Below the pieces are notes generated by a model that was given only the letters and a program-made list of their open reading frames with translations, was not told the origin of the DNA and ran no database searches. Both the position numbers and the translations under genes were made by a program. From the NCBI RefSeq assembly GCF_019139815.1, contig NZ_CP077079.1:5897001-5961000 (forward strand): a DNA stretch of 64,000 bases, read 5' to 3'. Position 1 is the stretch's first letter. Each line of letters opens with the position of its first letter. The stretch is from Pseudomonas asgharzadehiana (GTDB taxonomy: Bacteria; Pseudomonadota; Gammaproteobacteria; Pseudomonadales; Pseudomonadaceae). Below, one piece after another: positions 26,305 to 35,418 of the stretch.

Positions 26305-26921
26305 GAGCCGACCTGGACATCATCCAAGACTGGATCCCCGCCGGCAGCCGCGTGCTCGACCTGGGCTGCGGCGATGGCGAACTGCTGAGCTGGCTGCGCG
26401 ACCACAAGCAAGTCACCGGCTACGGCCTGGAAAACGATCCGGACAACATCGCCCAGTGCGTGGCCAAGGGCATCAACGTCATTGAGCAGGACCTGGACAA
26501 GGGCCTCGGCAACTTTGCCAGCAACAGCTTCGACATCGTGGTGATGACCCAGGCCCTGCAAGCGGTGCATTACCCGGACCGGATCCTCGACGAAATGCTG
26601 CGCGTAGGCCGCCAGTGCATCATCACCTTCCCCAATTTCGGGCACTGGCGCTGCCGCTGGTACCTGGCCACCAAGGGCCGCATGCCGGTATCGGATTTCC
26701 TGCCCTACACCTGGTACAACACGCCGAACATCCACTTCTGCACCTTTGAAGACTTCGAAGCGCTATGTGGCGAGCGTGAAGCCAAGGTGATCAACCGCCT
26801 GGCCGTCGATCAACAGCATCGCCACGGCTGGGCGAGTAAGCTATGGCCCAACCTGTTGGGCGAAATCGGTATCTACCGGGTCAGCAGCCCTGGCCTGACC
26901 GACCACAAGATTGCCGTCTAA
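26301..26921 (+). CDS. metW: Methionine biosynthesis protein MetW
   Basis: A 206-residue SAM-methyltransferase-fold protein required together with MetX in pseudomonads. The SAM-binding motif is [17 protein letters not shown]; later come [14 protein letters not shown] and [20 protein letters not shown], both conserved in MetW. The start ATG overlaps the metX stop (ATGA), so translation is coupled. The precise enzymatic role remains undefined. Confidence 0.95.
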   Translation: MRADLDIIQDWIPAGSRVLDLGCGDGELLSWLRDHKQVTGYGLENDPDNIAQCVAKGINVIEQDLDKGLGNFASNSFDIVVMTQALQAVHYPDRILDEMLRVGRQCIITFPNFGHWRCRWYLATKGRMPVSDFLPYTWYNTPNIHFCTFEDFEALCGEREAKVINRLAVDQQHRHGWASKLWPNLLGEIGIYRVSSPGLTDHKIAV

Positions 26922-26941
26922 TCATTTCAAGAGGGACGCTC

Positions 26942-27376
26942 ATGAGTCGTCTGGCTATTTTTCTACTGACTGCGTGCCTGGGCGCCAACGCCATGGCTGC
27001 GGACACTATCGACGCGAATCGCAAGAAAGACTTCGGTGACATCACGGTTCACTACAACACCTTTACCTCAAGCTTCCTGCCGCCAGAGACTGCCCAGAAA
27101 ATCGGCGTGGTGCGCAGCAAGGAAAAGGGCTTGATCAATGTGACCGTGATCAAGGGCGTGACCCCAGTCGCCGCGCAGGTGACCGGGACCATCAAGGACT
27201 TGGGTGGTAAAAGCGAGATCCTGACGTTCAAGCAAATCGAAGAGAAAGGCGGGATCAGCTACCTGGCGCCCTACTCCGTGACGCAGCGCGAATACAAGAC
27301 GTTCACCATCAACGTCGAAACCGGTGGCAAAGCCCACGGTTTCCAATTCAACCAAGAACTGTTCCCGGCCAACTGA
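26942..27376 (+). CDS. DUF4426 domain periplasmic protein
   Basis: A 144-residue exported protein with signal peptide [18 protein letters not shown] (cleavage about residue 19) and a single beta-rich domain of the DUF4426 type ([40 protein letters not shown]). The role is unknown. Conserved placement between metW and rdgB in Pseudomonas suggests co-transcription rather than shared function. The start at 26942 is preceded by AGAGGGA. The stop overlaps the rdgB start (TGATG). Confidence 0.85.
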   Translation: MSRLAIFLLTACLGANAMAADTIDANRKKDFGDITVHYNTFTSSFLPPETAQKIGVVRSKEKGLINVTVIKGVTPVAAQVTGTIKDLGGKSEILTFKQIEEKGGISYLAPYSVTQREYKTFTINVETGGKAHGFQFNQELFPAN

Positions 27377-27969
27377 TGACGCTCACACAACTCGTACTGG
27401 CCAGCCACAACGCCGGCAAACTCAAAGAACTGCAGGCCATGCTCGGCGAGTCCGTGCAACTGCGCTCAATTGGCGAGTTCAGCCAGGTGGAGCCCGAAGA
27501 GACCGGCCTGTCGTTTGTCGAGAACGCCATCCTCAAGGCCCGCAATGCCGCGCGCATTTCCGGCCTGCCGGCGTTGGCGGATGACTCTGGCCTGGCCGTG
27601 GACTTCCTCGGCGGCGCCCCTGGCATCTACTCGGCCCGTTACGCCGACGGCAAAGGCGATGCCGCCAACAACGCCAAGCTGCTCGACGCTCTCAAGGACG
27701 TGCCGGACGTGATGCGCGGCGCGCAGTTCGTCTGTGTGCTGGCCTTGGTGCGCCATGCGGACGACCCACTGCCGATCCTTTGCGAAGGCTTGTGGCACGG
27801 GCGCATCCTGCATGCGGCCAGTGGCGAGCATGGTTTTGGCTATGACCCGCTGTTCTGGGTGCCGGAGCGCAATGTCTCCAGCGCCGAACTGAGCCCGGCC
27901 GACAAGAACCAGATCAGCCACCGCGCCCGTGCAATGGATCTGCTGCGCCAACGCCTGGGCCTGAAATGA
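27376..27969 (+). CDS. rdgB: XTP/dITP pyrophosphatase RdgB
   Basis: A 197-residue house-cleaning nucleotidase that removes dITP and XTP before they enter DNA or RNA. The N-terminal [18 protein letters not shown] is the substrate-binding signature; catalytic and metal residues are in [20 protein letters not shown] and the SxRxxR region near the end ([13 protein letters not shown]). It is coupled to both neighbours by overlapping stop/start codons. Confidence 0.96.
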   Translation: MTLTQLVLASHNAGKLKELQAMLGESVQLRSIGEFSQVEPEETGLSFVENAILKARNAARISGLPALADDSGLAVDFLGGAPGIYSARYADGKGDAANNAKLLDALKDVPDVMRGAQFVCVLALVRHADDPLPILCEGLWHGRILHAASGEHGFGYDPLFWVPERNVSSAELSPADKNQISHRARAMDLLRQRLGLK

Positions 27970-29168
27970 CCCACGACACTCCGGCGCTGGCGCTGATCCA
28001 TGGCGGCGCGCAACCACCTCGGGCGGCCTTGCCGGTACTGCCGCCCCTGGCGCTGTATATCCACATCCCGTGGTGCGTGCGCAAATGCCCCTATTGCGAC
28101 TTCAACTCCCATACCGCAAGCGCAGTGCTTCCGGAAGAAGAGTACGTAGACGCCTTGCTGGCTGACCTGGACCAGGACCTGCACGCCGTTTACGGGCGGG
28201 AGCTGAGCTCGATCTTCTTTGGTGGCGGCACGCCCAGCCTGTTCAGCGCAGCGGCACTGGGCCGCCTGCTCGAGGGCGTGGAAGCGCGCATCCCGTTTGC
28301 CGGCGATATCGAAATTACCCTGGAAGCCAACCCCGGCACCTTCGAACAAGAAAAGTTCGTGGCGTATCGCAAACTGGGGATCAATCGCCTGTCCATCGGC
28401 ATCCAGAGCTTCCAACAGGCAAAACTCGAGGCGCTGGGCCGCATCCACAACGGCGATGAGGCCGTTCGCGCCGCCGGCATGGCGCGCCAGGCCGGGTTCG
28501 ATAACTTCAACCTGGACCTGATGCACGGCTTGCCCGACCAGTCCCTCGACGACGCCCTGAGCGACCTGCGCCAGGCCATCGCACTCAAGCCCACACATTT
28601 GTCGTGGTACCAGTTGACCCTGGAACCCAACACCGTGTTCTGGAACCAGCCGCCCGCGCTGCCGGAAGACGACACCCTGTGGGACATTCAGGAAGCTGGC
28701 CAGGCACTGCTGGCCGAGCACGGTTACGCCCAATACGAAGTGTCGGCCTACGCCCAACCGGGCCGCCCGGCACGGCACAACCTGAATTACTGGAGCTTCG
28801 GCGACTTTATCGGCATCGGCGCCGGCGCCCATGGCAAGCTCAGCCATCCGGACGGGCGTATCGTGCGCACCTGGAAAACCCGCGCACCAAAGGACTACCT
28901 CAACCCGGCCAAAAGCTTCCAGGCCGGTGCGAAGGAACTGACCAACGACGAGCTGCCCTTCGAGTTCCTGATGAACGCGCTGCGCCTCACCGACGGCGTC
29001 GACGCCAGGCTTTATGCCGAACGTACCGGCCTCGACCTGGCCAGCCTTGACGAGGCGCGTCGCGAGGCAGAACAAAGTGGCTTAATGCAGGTCGAACCGT
29101 CACGCCTGGCGGCTACCGACCGCGGGCAACTCTTTCTCAATGACCTGCTGCAGAAGTTTTTGAGCTGA
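27966..29168 (+). CDS. hemW: Radical SAM family heme chaperone HemW
   Basis: A 400-residue radical-SAM protein related to HemN that acts as a haem chaperone. The [4Fe-4S] cluster cysteines are C37, C41 and C44 in [14 protein letters not shown]. The SAM-binding glycine region is [12 protein letters not shown], and the HemW-type C-terminal winged domain follows ([20 protein letters not shown], then [16 protein letters not shown]). It overlaps rdgB by four bases (ATGA). Confidence 0.95.
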   Translation: MTHDTPALALIHGGAQPPRAALPVLPPLALYIHIPWCVRKCPYCDFNSHTASAVLPEEEYVDALLADLDQDLHAVYGRELSSIFFGGGTPSLFSAAALGRLLEGVEARIPFAGDIEITLEANPGTFEQEKFVAYRKLGINRLSIGIQSFQQAKLEALGRIHNGDEAVRAAGMARQAGFDNFNLDLMHGLPDQSLDDALSDLRQAIALKPTHLSWYQLTLEPNTVFWNQPPALPEDDTLWDIQEAGQALLAEHGYAQYEVSAYAQPGRPARHNLNYWSFGDFIGIGAGAHGKLSHPDGRIVRTWKTRAPKDYLNPAKSFQAGAKELTNDELPFEFLMNALRLTDGVDARLYAERTGLDLASLDEARREAEQSGLMQVEPSRLAATDRGQLFLNDLLQKFLS

Positions 29169-29186
29169 CGCTCTTAAGGAAATCGA

Positions 29187-29510
29187 ATGGATTTGGTACT
29201 CGACCTGCTCGCCACCGTATCCCGCTGGAGCCGTAGCAACCTGTCGGAAATCTCCCTGGCCCTCGTCGGCTGCTTGCTGGTGCTGTTCGGCGCCGACATC
29301 AAGGGCTGGGTCGAAGCGCGCCTGGGCAGCATCGCCGGCGCCCTGCGCGTGCCGCTGATGGCCCTGCTATGCATGATCGGCAGCGGTGCCGCGCTGATCT
29401 ACGCCACGCCGTGGATTGTGCGAGGGTTGAGCCAGTTCAACAACTACAGCCTGGCGCCGGTGCTGGTGGTGGTGCTGGTGTTGATTGGGGTAGTGGCTGA
29501 CCGCCGCTGA
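29187..29510 (+). CDS. DUF3392 family membrane protein
   Basis: A 107-residue small inner-membrane protein with three hydrophobic segments (about 19-36, 50-75, 85-105; for example VLVVVLVLIGVVADR at the C-terminus). It matches the DUF3392 pattern found at the end of the hemW operon in pseudomonads. The function is unknown. It starts 18 bases after hemW with an AAGGAAAT ribosome site and is followed by a REP hairpin separating it from convergent trmB. Confidence 0.85.
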   Translation: MDLVLDLLATVSRWSRSNLSEISLALVGCLLVLFGADIKGWVEARLGSIAGALRVPLMALLCMIGSGAALIYATPWIVRGLSQFNNYSLAPVLVVVLVLIGVVADRR

Positions 29511-29530
29511 TCTCAAACCCAACACATAAC

Positions 29531-29574
29531 AAATGTGGGAGGGGGCTTGCCCCCTCCCACATTTGCTTGCATTA
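29531..29574. repeat. Short REP-like hairpin
   Basis: A near-perfect palindrome, AAATGTGGGAGGGGGC / GCCCCCTCCCACATTT with a two-base centre, lies between the convergent DUF3392 gene and trmB and could act as a bidirectional barrier. Confidence 0.85.
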
Positions 29575-29589
29575 CAAGTCAGTGGCGAG

Positions 29590-30315
29590 TTAAGCCAACT
29601 TCTCGAACTTCAAATCCCAAACCCCATGCCCCAATCGCTCACCGCGACGCTCGAACTTGGTGATTGGACGCTCAGCCGGGCGCGGCACGCATTTGCCGTC
29701 CTCTGCCAGGTTGCGGTAGCCAGGGGCGACGTTCATCACTTCCAGCATGTATTCGGCATACGGCTCCCAGTCGGTGGCCATGTGCAGAATGCCGCCCACT
29801 TTCAGCTTGCTGCGCACCAGTTCGGCGAAGGACGCCTGGACGATGCGGCGCTTGTGATGACGGGCTTTGTGCCAAGGGTCGGGGAAGAACAGCATCAGAC
29901 GATCGAGGCTGTTGTCGGCGATGCAGCGGTTGAGCACTTCGATCGCGTCGCAGTCGTAAACCCGTAGGTTGGTCAGGCCCTGGGTCAGCACGCCGTTGAG
30001 CAAAGCACCGACACCCGGACGGTGTACTTCCACGCCGATGAAGTCCTGGTCCGGCGCGGCGGCGGCCATTTCCAGCAGGGAATGGCCCATGCCGAAGCCG
30101 ATTTCCAGGGAACGCGGGGCCGAACGGCCGAACACCTGGTCGTAATCCACCGGCGCGTCGGCAAGCGGCAATACGAACAGCGGCGTGCCTTGCTCCAGGC
30201 CTTTTTGCTGGCCTTCGGTCATGCGACCGGCGCGCATCACAAAGCTCTTGATGCGACGGTGCTTGGACTCGTCGCCTGCTTCCAGGGTGTTCGGCGTTTC
30301 GTTTGATTCAGTCAT
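29590..30315 (-). CDS. trmB: tRNA (guanine-N7-)-methyltransferase
   Basis: A 241-residue SAM-dependent enzyme that makes m7G46 in the tRNA variable loop. The SAM motif is [20 protein letters not shown]; the catalytic and tRNA-binding part is [20 protein letters not shown] with conserved PDPW-KxRHxKRR, and the C-terminal [18 protein letters not shown] is also typical. The ATG at 30315 is preferred over a TTG one codon upstream. It lies nine bases after thiG on the same strand. Confidence 0.96.
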   Translation of the reverse strand: MTESNETPNTLEAGDESKHRRIKSFVMRAGRMTEGQQKGLEQGTPLFVLPLADAPVDYDQVFGRSAPRSLEIGFGMGHSLLEMAAAAPDQDFIGVEVHRPGVGALLNGVLTQGLTNLRVYDCDAIEVLNRCIADNSLDRLMLFFPDPWHKARHHKRRIVQASFAELVRSKLKVGGILHMATDWEPYAEYMLEVMNVAPGYRNLAEDGKCVPRPAERPITKFERRGERLGHGVWDLKFEKLA

Positions 30316-30324
30316 CAATGGCTC

Positions 30325-31119
30325 TTACTTGATCAGACCATCCAGCGGCGAAGAGGCGCTGGCGTAGAGTTTTTTCGGCATGCGCCCGGCGAGGTAGGCC
30401 AGGCGGCCCGCGACGATGGCGTGGTTCATGGCTTGCGCCATCATGATCGGTTGCTGGGCATGAGCGATGGCCGAGTTCATCAGCACCGCGTCGCAGCCCA
30501 GTTCCATGGCGATGGTCGCGTCGGAGGCAGTGCCCACGCCCGCATCCACCAGCACCGGGATCTTGGCTTCTTCGAGGATGATTTGCAGGTTGTAAGGGTT
30601 GCAGATACCCAGGCCGGAGCCGATCAGACCGGCCAGCGGCATCACTGCGATGCAGCCGATTTCGGCCAGTTGACGTGCAATGATGGGGTCATCGCTGGTA
30701 TAGACCATCACGTCAAAGCCTTCCTTGACCAGGGTCTCGGCGGCCTTGAGGGTTTCGATCACGTTGGGAAACAGGGTTTTCTGGTCGGCCAGCACTTCCA
30801 GCTTCACCAGGTTATGACCGTCGAGCAGCTCGCGGGCCAGGCGGCAGGTGCGCACGGCTTCGATGGCGTCGTAGCAACCGGCGGTGTTCGGCAAAAAGGT
30901 GTAGCGGTCCGGTGACAGCACTTCGAGCAGGTTCGGCTCGCCCTCGATCTGGCCGAGGTTGGTGCGACGCACGGCGAAGGTGACGATTTCGGCGCCCGAG
31001 GCTTCGATGGCCAGGCGGGTCTCTTCCATGTCGCGGTACTTGCCGGTGCCGACCAGCAAACGGGACTGGTAGGTACGACCGGCCAGGACGAAAGGCTTGT
31101 CGCTACGAACGATGCTCAT
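30325..31119 (-). CDS. thiG: Thiazole synthase ThiG
   Basis: A 264-residue TIM-barrel enzyme that forms the thiazole ring of thiamine from DXP, dehydroglycine and ThiS thiocarboxylate. Visible hallmarks are [27 protein letters not shown], the Schiff-base lysine region [16 protein letters not shown], and phosphate-binding [13 protein letters not shown] and [11 protein letters not shown]. It follows thiS by 48 bases and precedes trmB by nine, forming a thiS-thiG-trmB unit. Confidence 0.97.
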   Translation of the reverse strand: MSIVRSDKPFVLAGRTYQSRLLVGTGKYRDMEETRLAIEASGAEIVTFAVRRTNLGQIEGEPNLLEVLSPDRYTFLPNTAGCYDAIEAVRTCRLARELLDGHNLVKLEVLADQKTLFPNVIETLKAAETLVKEGFDVMVYTSDDPIIARQLAEIGCIAVMPLAGLIGSGLGICNPYNLQIILEEAKIPVLVDAGVGTASDATIAMELGCDAVLMNSAIAHAQQPIMMAQAMNHAIVAGRLAYLAGRMPKKLYASASSPLDGLIK

Positions 31120-31167
31120 GGGAAATCCTCGTAATGGGGTGAGGTTCTGCAGAATCCGGGGAGGCGA

Positions 31168-31368
31168 CTAGCCGCCGCCAATGGCATGGACCACTTCGAC
31201 CTGATCGTTTTCTTTCAGCGCGGTCTCGGCGTGCTGGCTACGCGGGACGATATCCAGGTTGAGCTCCACTGCGACGCGACGCCCGGTCAGGTCCAGGCGG
31301 ATCAGCAGGGCCGCAACGGTTTCACCGTCGGGCAGTTCAAAGGGTTCGCCGTTCAACTGAATGCGCAT
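31168..31368 (-). CDS. thiS: Sulfur carrier protein ThiS
   Basis: A 66-residue ubiquitin-like sulfur carrier ending in the essential diglycine (VEVVHAIGGG). The start MRIQLNGEPFELPDGETVAA gives the usual ThiS size; the open frame continues upstream to 31443 but adds residues foreign to the family. The terminal Gly is adenylated and turned into a thiocarboxylate that ThiG uses. It heads the thiS-thiG-trmB group. Confidence 0.95.
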   Translation of the reverse strand: MRIQLNGEPFELPDGETVAALLIRLDLTGRRVAVELNLDIVPRSQHAETALKENDQVEVVHAIGGG

Positions 31369-31447
31369 GCCACGGGCCGCCATCGTTTTTAGGGGCCAGC
31401 ATTCTAGCCCGATTGGGGCATGAAGGTCAGCTCCAAGCGTCAAGCGG

Positions 31448-31822
31448 TCACAGCTGCAAGCGCCAAGCGGCCAGCCCCAACAGCAACCAGCCGAGCAGGA
31501 AGGCCAGACCGCCGAACGGCGTGATGATGCCGAGTTTGCTGATGCCGGTCAGGGTCAGCACGTACAGGCTGCCGGAGAACAGCAGGATGCCGACCACGAA
31601 CGCGATGCCCGCCCAGGTCACCAGGCGGCCCGGCAGGTGCGCCGCCAGCAACGCAACGCCGAACAGGGCCAGGGTGTGCACCAGTTGGTACGTCACGCCG
31701 GTGTGGAAGATTGCCAGGTATTCGGCGCTCAGGCGGTTTTTCAGGCCGTGGGCGGCGAAGGCGCCGAGGGCCACACCGGTGAAGCCGAAAAAGGCAGCCA
31801 GCATCAGAAAGCTACGCAGCAT
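31448..31822 (-). CDS. DUF423 family membrane protein
   Basis: A 124-residue integral membrane protein with four hydrophobic segments and the DUF423 signature ALGAFAAHGLKNRLSAEYLA followed by FHTGVTYQLVHTLALFGVAL. The family is widespread and of unknown function. It is minus-strand, 79 bases upstream of thiS and divergent from mtgA. Confidence 0.9.
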   Translation of the reverse strand: MLRSFLMLAAFFGFTGVALGAFAAHGLKNRLSAEYLAIFHTGVTYQLVHTLALFGVALLAAHLPGRLVTWAGIAFVVGILLFSGSLYVLTLTGISKLGIITPFGGLAFLLGWLLLGLAAWRLQL

Positions 31823-31896
31823 GAGGAACTCCAGTCAGACTCATCGGGCAGGGTCTGTATAATGGCCCGCTCAACGGGTTCGGCCAAGCCATCTCT

Positions 31897-32619
31897 ATGC
31901 TGCGTCTCCTCTTCAAACGCTGTCTCAACGTCATGAAATGGTTTGCCATTGGCAGTGTCTTGCTGGTGCTGCTGTTGCGTGTCGTCCCGCCACCGTTCAC
32001 TGCGCTGATGGTGGAACGCAAGGTCGAATCCTGGTTCGACGGTGAGCCTATCGACCTGCAACGCACCTGGGTGCCGTGGGACGAGATTTCCGATGACCTC
32101 AAAGTCGCGGTGATGGCCGGTGAAGACCAGCGCTTCCCGCAGCACTGGGGCTTCGATTTCGGCGCGATCCAGGCGGCGATCCTGCACAACGAGCGTGGCG
32201 GATCGATTCGCGGCGCCAGTACGTTGAGCCAACAGGTGTCGAAAAACCTGTTCCTATGGGCCGGTCGCAGTTATTTGCGCAAAGGCCTGGAGGCGTGGTT
32301 CACCGGACTGATCGAGGTGTTGTGGCCCAAGCAGCGGATTCTTGAGGTGTACCTCAACAGCGTGGAATGGGATGAAGGGGTGTTTGGTGCCGAAGCGGCG
32401 GCGCGGCACCATTTTGGGGTGAGTGCCAAGGGGCTGTCGCGGCAGCAAGCCAGTTACCTGGCGGCGGTATTGCCTAATCCGCGGGTGTGGAGCGCCAGCC
32501 ATCCAACGGCGTACGTGGCACGGCGCGCGGCGTGGATTCGCCAGCAGATGAGCCAGTTAGGTGGGGACGGCTATCTCGCGGAACTGAACAACGCTCGCAA
32601 AGCACCCTGGTCCGACTGA
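31897..32619 (+). CDS. mtgA: Monofunctional peptidoglycan transglycosylase
   Basis: A 240-residue glycosyltransferase (GT51) polymerising lipid II into glycan strands. One N-terminal membrane anchor (WFAIGSVLLVLLLRVVPP, about 14-31) is followed by catalytic motif 1 with Glu in VAVMAGEDQRFPQHWGFD, motif 2 IRGASTLSQQVSKNLFLW, motif 3 RKGLEAWFTGLIEVLWPKQR and motif 4 EVYLNSVEWDEGVFG. There is no transpeptidase domain. An internal ATG at 31933 would cut into the anchor. A REP element separates it from convergent rpoH. Confidence 0.96.
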   Translation: MLRLLFKRCLNVMKWFAIGSVLLVLLLRVVPPPFTALMVERKVESWFDGEPIDLQRTWVPWDEISDDLKVAVMAGEDQRFPQHWGFDFGAIQAAILHNERGGSIRGASTLSQQVSKNLFLWAGRSYLRKGLEAWFTGLIEVLWPKQRILEVYLNSVEWDEGVFGAEAAARHHFGVSAKGLSRQQASYLAAVLPNPRVWSASHPTAYVARRAAWIRQQMSQLGGDGYLAELNNARKAPWSD

Positions 32620-32632
32620 CACGACACAAAAC

Positions 32633-32724
32633 AAATGTGGGAGGGGGCTTGCTCCCGATTGCAGTAGGTCAGCCACGTGGATGTGGACTGACACTCTGCT
32701 ATCGGGAGCAAGCCTCCTCCCACC
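32633..32724. repeat. REP-like twin palindrome
   Basis: GTGGGAGGGGGCTTGCTCCC and an inverted GGGAGCAAGCCTCCTCCCAC flank GTAGGTCAGCCACGTGGATGTGGACTGACAC, itself an inverted repeat. It lies between the convergent mtgA and rpoH genes. Confidence 0.85.
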
Positions 32725-32742
32725 GTTTGATCGTGTCGCCCG

Positions 32743-33597
32743 TTAAGCGGCGATCGACAGTTTCAACTTGTTCATCGCGCTTTTCTCAAGCTGACGAATC
32801 CGCTCGGCCGACACGTTGTACTTCTGGGCCAGGTCGTGCAGCGTGGCTTTTTCTTCCGCCAGCCAGCGCTGGTAGAGGATGTCACGGCTGCGATCGTCCA
32901 GCACTTCCAGGGCTTCGTGCAGGTTGTGGTTGGAGTTGTCGCTCCAGTCGGCGTCTTCCAGTTGACGCGCCGGGTCGTACCGGTGGTCTTCCAGGTAGTT
33001 GGCCGGCGATTGGAAGGCGCTGTCGTCGTCCGCTTCGGCAGCCGGGTCGAAGGCCATGTCATGGCCGGTCAGGCGGCTTTCCATCTCGCGCACTTCGCGG
33101 GGCTCCACACCGAGGCTTTCAGCCACGCGATGGACTTCCTCGTTGTTCAGCCACGCCAGGCGTTTCTTCTGGCTGCGCAGGTTGAAGAACAATTTGCGCT
33201 GGGCCTTGGTGGTCGCGACTTTCACAATGCGCCAGTTGCGCAGGATGAACTCGTGGATTTCCGCCTTGATCCAGTGCACGGCGAACGACACCAGGCGCAC
33301 ACCCATTTCAGGGTTGAAGCGCTTTACCGCCTTCATCAGGCCAACGTTGCCTTCCTGGATCAGGTCAGCCTGGGCCAGGCCGTAGCCGCTGTAGCTACGG
33401 GCGATATGTACGACAAAACGCAGGTGGGCGAGCACCATCTGCCGAGCCGCCCCCAAATCCTGCTCATAGTAGAGACTCTCGGCCAGTTCACGCTCCTGCT
33501 CGGGCGTCAGCAAGGGAATGCTGTTGACCGTGTGCACATAGGCCTCAAGGTTCGCACCCGGGACCAAGGCATAAGCAGGTTGCAAAGAAGTGGTCAT
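32743..33597 (-). CDS. rpoH: RNA polymerase heat-shock sigma factor RpoH
   Basis: A 284-residue sigma-32. Region 1.2/2 shows [20 protein letters not shown] and the core-binding part [20 protein letters not shown]; the RpoH box [15 protein letters not shown] is intact; region 4.2 ends in [20 protein letters not shown]. The start is the ATG at 33597 with GGAGG nine bases before it; the frame extends to 33639 but the extra residues are not conserved. It is downstream of ftsX with a 130-base gap that carries its own candidate extracytoplasmic-sigma promoter. Confidence 0.97.
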   Translation of the reverse strand: MTTSLQPAYALVPGANLEAYVHTVNSIPLLTPEQERELAESLYYEQDLGAARQMVLAHLRFVVHIARSYSGYGLAQADLIQEGNVGLMKAVKRFNPEMGVRLVSFAVHWIKAEIHEFILRNWRIVKVATTKAQRKLFFNLRSQKKRLAWLNNEEVHRVAESLGVEPREVREMESRLTGHDMAFDPAAEADDDSAFQSPANYLEDHRYDPARQLEDADWSDNSNHNLHEALEVLDDRSRDILYQRWLAEEKATLHDLAQKYNVSAERIRQLEKSAMNKLKLSIAA

Positions 33598-33646
33598 ACG
33601 AAAAAACCTCCGACTCACATAACTCGTGCAGTTCAGCACTGCGAAA

Positions 33647-33674
33647 ATTGACCTGGGAACCGTAGGACAAGTTC
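33647..33674 (-). promoter_or_regulatory. Candidate RpoE/AlgU-type promoter of rpoH
   Basis: Read on the minus strand, GAACTT (33674-33669) is followed after 17 bases by TCAAT (33651-33647), 50 bases before the rpoH ATG. GAACTT is the consensus -35 element of RpoE/AlgU promoters; the -10 agrees only partly with TCTGA. AlgU-dependent transcription of rpoH is known in P. aeruginosa, which supports the call. Confidence 0.5.
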
Positions 33675-33727
33675 CCTAAACCGCTGATACGGCCAATACA
33701 AACGAAACCACATTAATCTGACATTAA

Positions 33728-34750
33728 CTACTTCGGCGCCAGCTCGCGTAAATGCCGCGCCACCGCGATCCACGCACCGATATACCCCAACAAGACCGCG
33801 CCAAGCAAGAGACTCAGACCATCGGCCACCGGCACGCCGGCCAGGGCAAAATCGCTGCCGTACAAGCCAGCAAGCCCGACAACCGCGTCATTCAGCCAGT
33901 TCAGGCCAAATGCCAGCACTCCCCAGGACAAAATCCCAGCACCGAAGCCATATAGCGCGCCCATGTACAGAAAAGGCCGACGCACATAGCTGTCCGTGCC
34001 GCCGACCAGTTTAATCACTTCTATCTCGGTGCGACGGTTTTCAATATGAAGACGAATGGTATTACCTATCACCAAAAGTAATGCAGACACCAACAACACC
34101 GTCAGGCCGAACACAAAACGGTCACCCAGCTTGAGGATCGCGGCCAGGCGCTCTACCCAGACTAGATCAAGTTGCGCCTGTTGCACCTTGGGCAGCTCTG
34201 CGAGTTTTTGTCGCAGGGCTTCCAGGGCCGGTTTGTCGACTTCATTCGGCGTCACCAGCACCACGCCCGGCAGCGGGTTCTGCGGCAGCTCCTTGAGCGC
34301 CTCGCCCAGGCCGGACTGTTGCTGGAACTCTTCAAGCGCCTGATCGCGGCTGACGTACTCGGCATCCGCCACGCCGGGCATGTTCTTGATGTCGTCGCGC
34401 AACGCTTCGCCCTGCTGCGTGCTGGCGTCCAGGTTCAGGTACAGCGAAATCTGCGCCGCACGTTGCCAGGAGCCGCCCAGGCGTTCCACATTATTGAGCA
34501 ACAGCGACAAGCCCATCGGCAGGCTCAAGGCCACAGCCATCACCAGGCAGGTGAAAAAGCTACCGATTGGCTGTTTGCCCAGGCGGCGCAGGCTGTCGAT
34601 CAGGCTGGCGCGATGGCTTTCGATCCAGGCGCGCAGCAGGGTGCTGAAGTCCGGGCCGTCATCGTCGTCGTGTTTTTTCTTTTTCGGTTGCGGGTCGGCC
34701 GGCTTGGGCGCCACGCGTTCGGATACTTTAGGGCTGCGTGTGGCACTCAT
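33728..34750 (-). CDS. ftsX: Cell division ABC transporter permease FtsX
   Basis: A 340-residue membrane protein that with FtsE controls septal peptidoglycan hydrolases. A long charged cytoplasmic N-terminus (PKPADPQPKKKKHDDDD) precedes TM1 (FTCLVMAVALSLPMGLSLLL); a periplasmic loop of about 100 residues follows (MPGVADAEYVSRDQALEEFQ region); three more helices lie in the FtsX/MacB permease domain (about 205-335). It overlaps ftsE by four bases. The order ftsY-ftsE-ftsX-rpoH is the standard gammaproteobacterial one. Confidence 0.95.
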   Translation of the reverse strand: MSATRSPKVSERVAPKPADPQPKKKKHDDDDGPDFSTLLRAWIESHRASLIDSLRRLGKQPIGSFFTCLVMAVALSLPMGLSLLLNNVERLGGSWQRAAQISLYLNLDASTQQGEALRDDIKNMPGVADAEYVSRDQALEEFQQQSGLGEALKELPQNPLPGVVLVTPNEVDKPALEALRQKLAELPKVQQAQLDLVWVERLAAILKLGDRFVFGLTVLLVSALLLVIGNTIRLHIENRRTEIEVIKLVGGTDSYVRRPFLYMGALYGFGAGILSWGVLAFGLNWLNDAVVGLAGLYGSDFALAGVPVADGLSLLLGAVLLGYIGAWIAVARHLRELAPK

Positions 34751-35418
34751 ACGCCGGCCTCCCCGTCACCGATCAGGCGACCGCGTTGCAGGGTCAGCAT
34801 GCGGTGGCGCATACGTGCGATCAGCGCCAGGTCGTGACTGGCGATGAGTACGCTGGTGCCCAGGCGGTTGATGTCTTCGAACACCCCCATGATCTCGGCC
34901 GCCAGGCGCGGGTCGAGGTTACCGGTGGGCTCGTCGGCCAGCAGCAAGGCCGGGCGGTGGACAATGGCGCGGGCAATGCCGACGCGCTGTTGCTGGCCCG
35001 TGGACAGATCGCCAGGGTAGAGGTCGGTCTTGTCCGACAGCGCCACGCGCTCCAGGGCCGAATCCACGCGCTTGATGATTTCGGCCTTGGACAACCCCAG
35101 GATCTGCAACGGCAACGCAACGTTGTTGAAGACGGTGCGATCGAACAGCAGCTGGTGGTTCTGGAACACCACGCCGATCTGACGGCGCAGGAACGGAATC
35201 TGCGCATTGCTGATGGTGGCCAGGTCTTGGCCTGCCAGCAGCAGTTTGCCAGTGGTGGGGCGTTCCATGGCCAGCAGCAGGCGTAACAGGGTACTTTTGC
35301 CGGCGCCGGAATGGCCGGTCACAAACAAGAACTCGCCGCGACGCACTCGAAAGCTCAGCTCATGCAAGCCCACATGCCCGTTGGCATAGCGTTTACCGAC
35401 CTGTTCGAATCGAATCAT
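34747..35418 (-). CDS. ftsE: Cell division ATP-binding protein FtsE
   Basis: A 223-residue ABC ATPase partner of FtsX. Walker A is GHSGAGKSTLLRLL and Walker B is ALLLADEPTGNLDP. The signature loop reads LSTGQQQRVGIARA instead of the usual LSGGQQQR, with Thr at the third position; the rest of the loop is conserved and the protein should be active. The H-loop is in VLIASHDLALIARM. It overlaps ftsY and ftsX by four bases each, so the three are translationally coupled. Confidence 0.96.
   Translation of the reverse strand: MIRFEQVGKRYANGHVGLHELSFRVRRGEFLFVTGHSGAGKSTLLRLLLAMERPTTGKLLLAGQDLATISNAQIPFLRRQIGVVFQNHQLLFDRTVFNNVALPLQILGLSKAEIIKRVDSALERVALSDKTDLYPGDLSTGQQQRVGIARAIVHRPALLLADEPTGNLDPRLAAEIMGVFEDINRLGTSVLIASHDLALIARMRHRMLTLQRGRLIGDGEAGV

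Noticed and set aside
27840..29075. 411-codon minus-strand frame over hemW
   Set aside because: Antisense shadow of hemW, which has all radical-SAM motifs.
31369..31443. Longer ThiS start (91 residues)
   Set aside because: The extra N-terminal residues do not belong to the ubiquitin-like fold; the ATG at 31368 gives the normal 66-residue ThiS.
35007..35048. FtsE signature LSTGQQQR as a sign of inactivity
   Set aside because: Only one position differs from LSGGQQQR, Walker A and B are intact, and the operon is complete; an active ATPase is the simpler reading.
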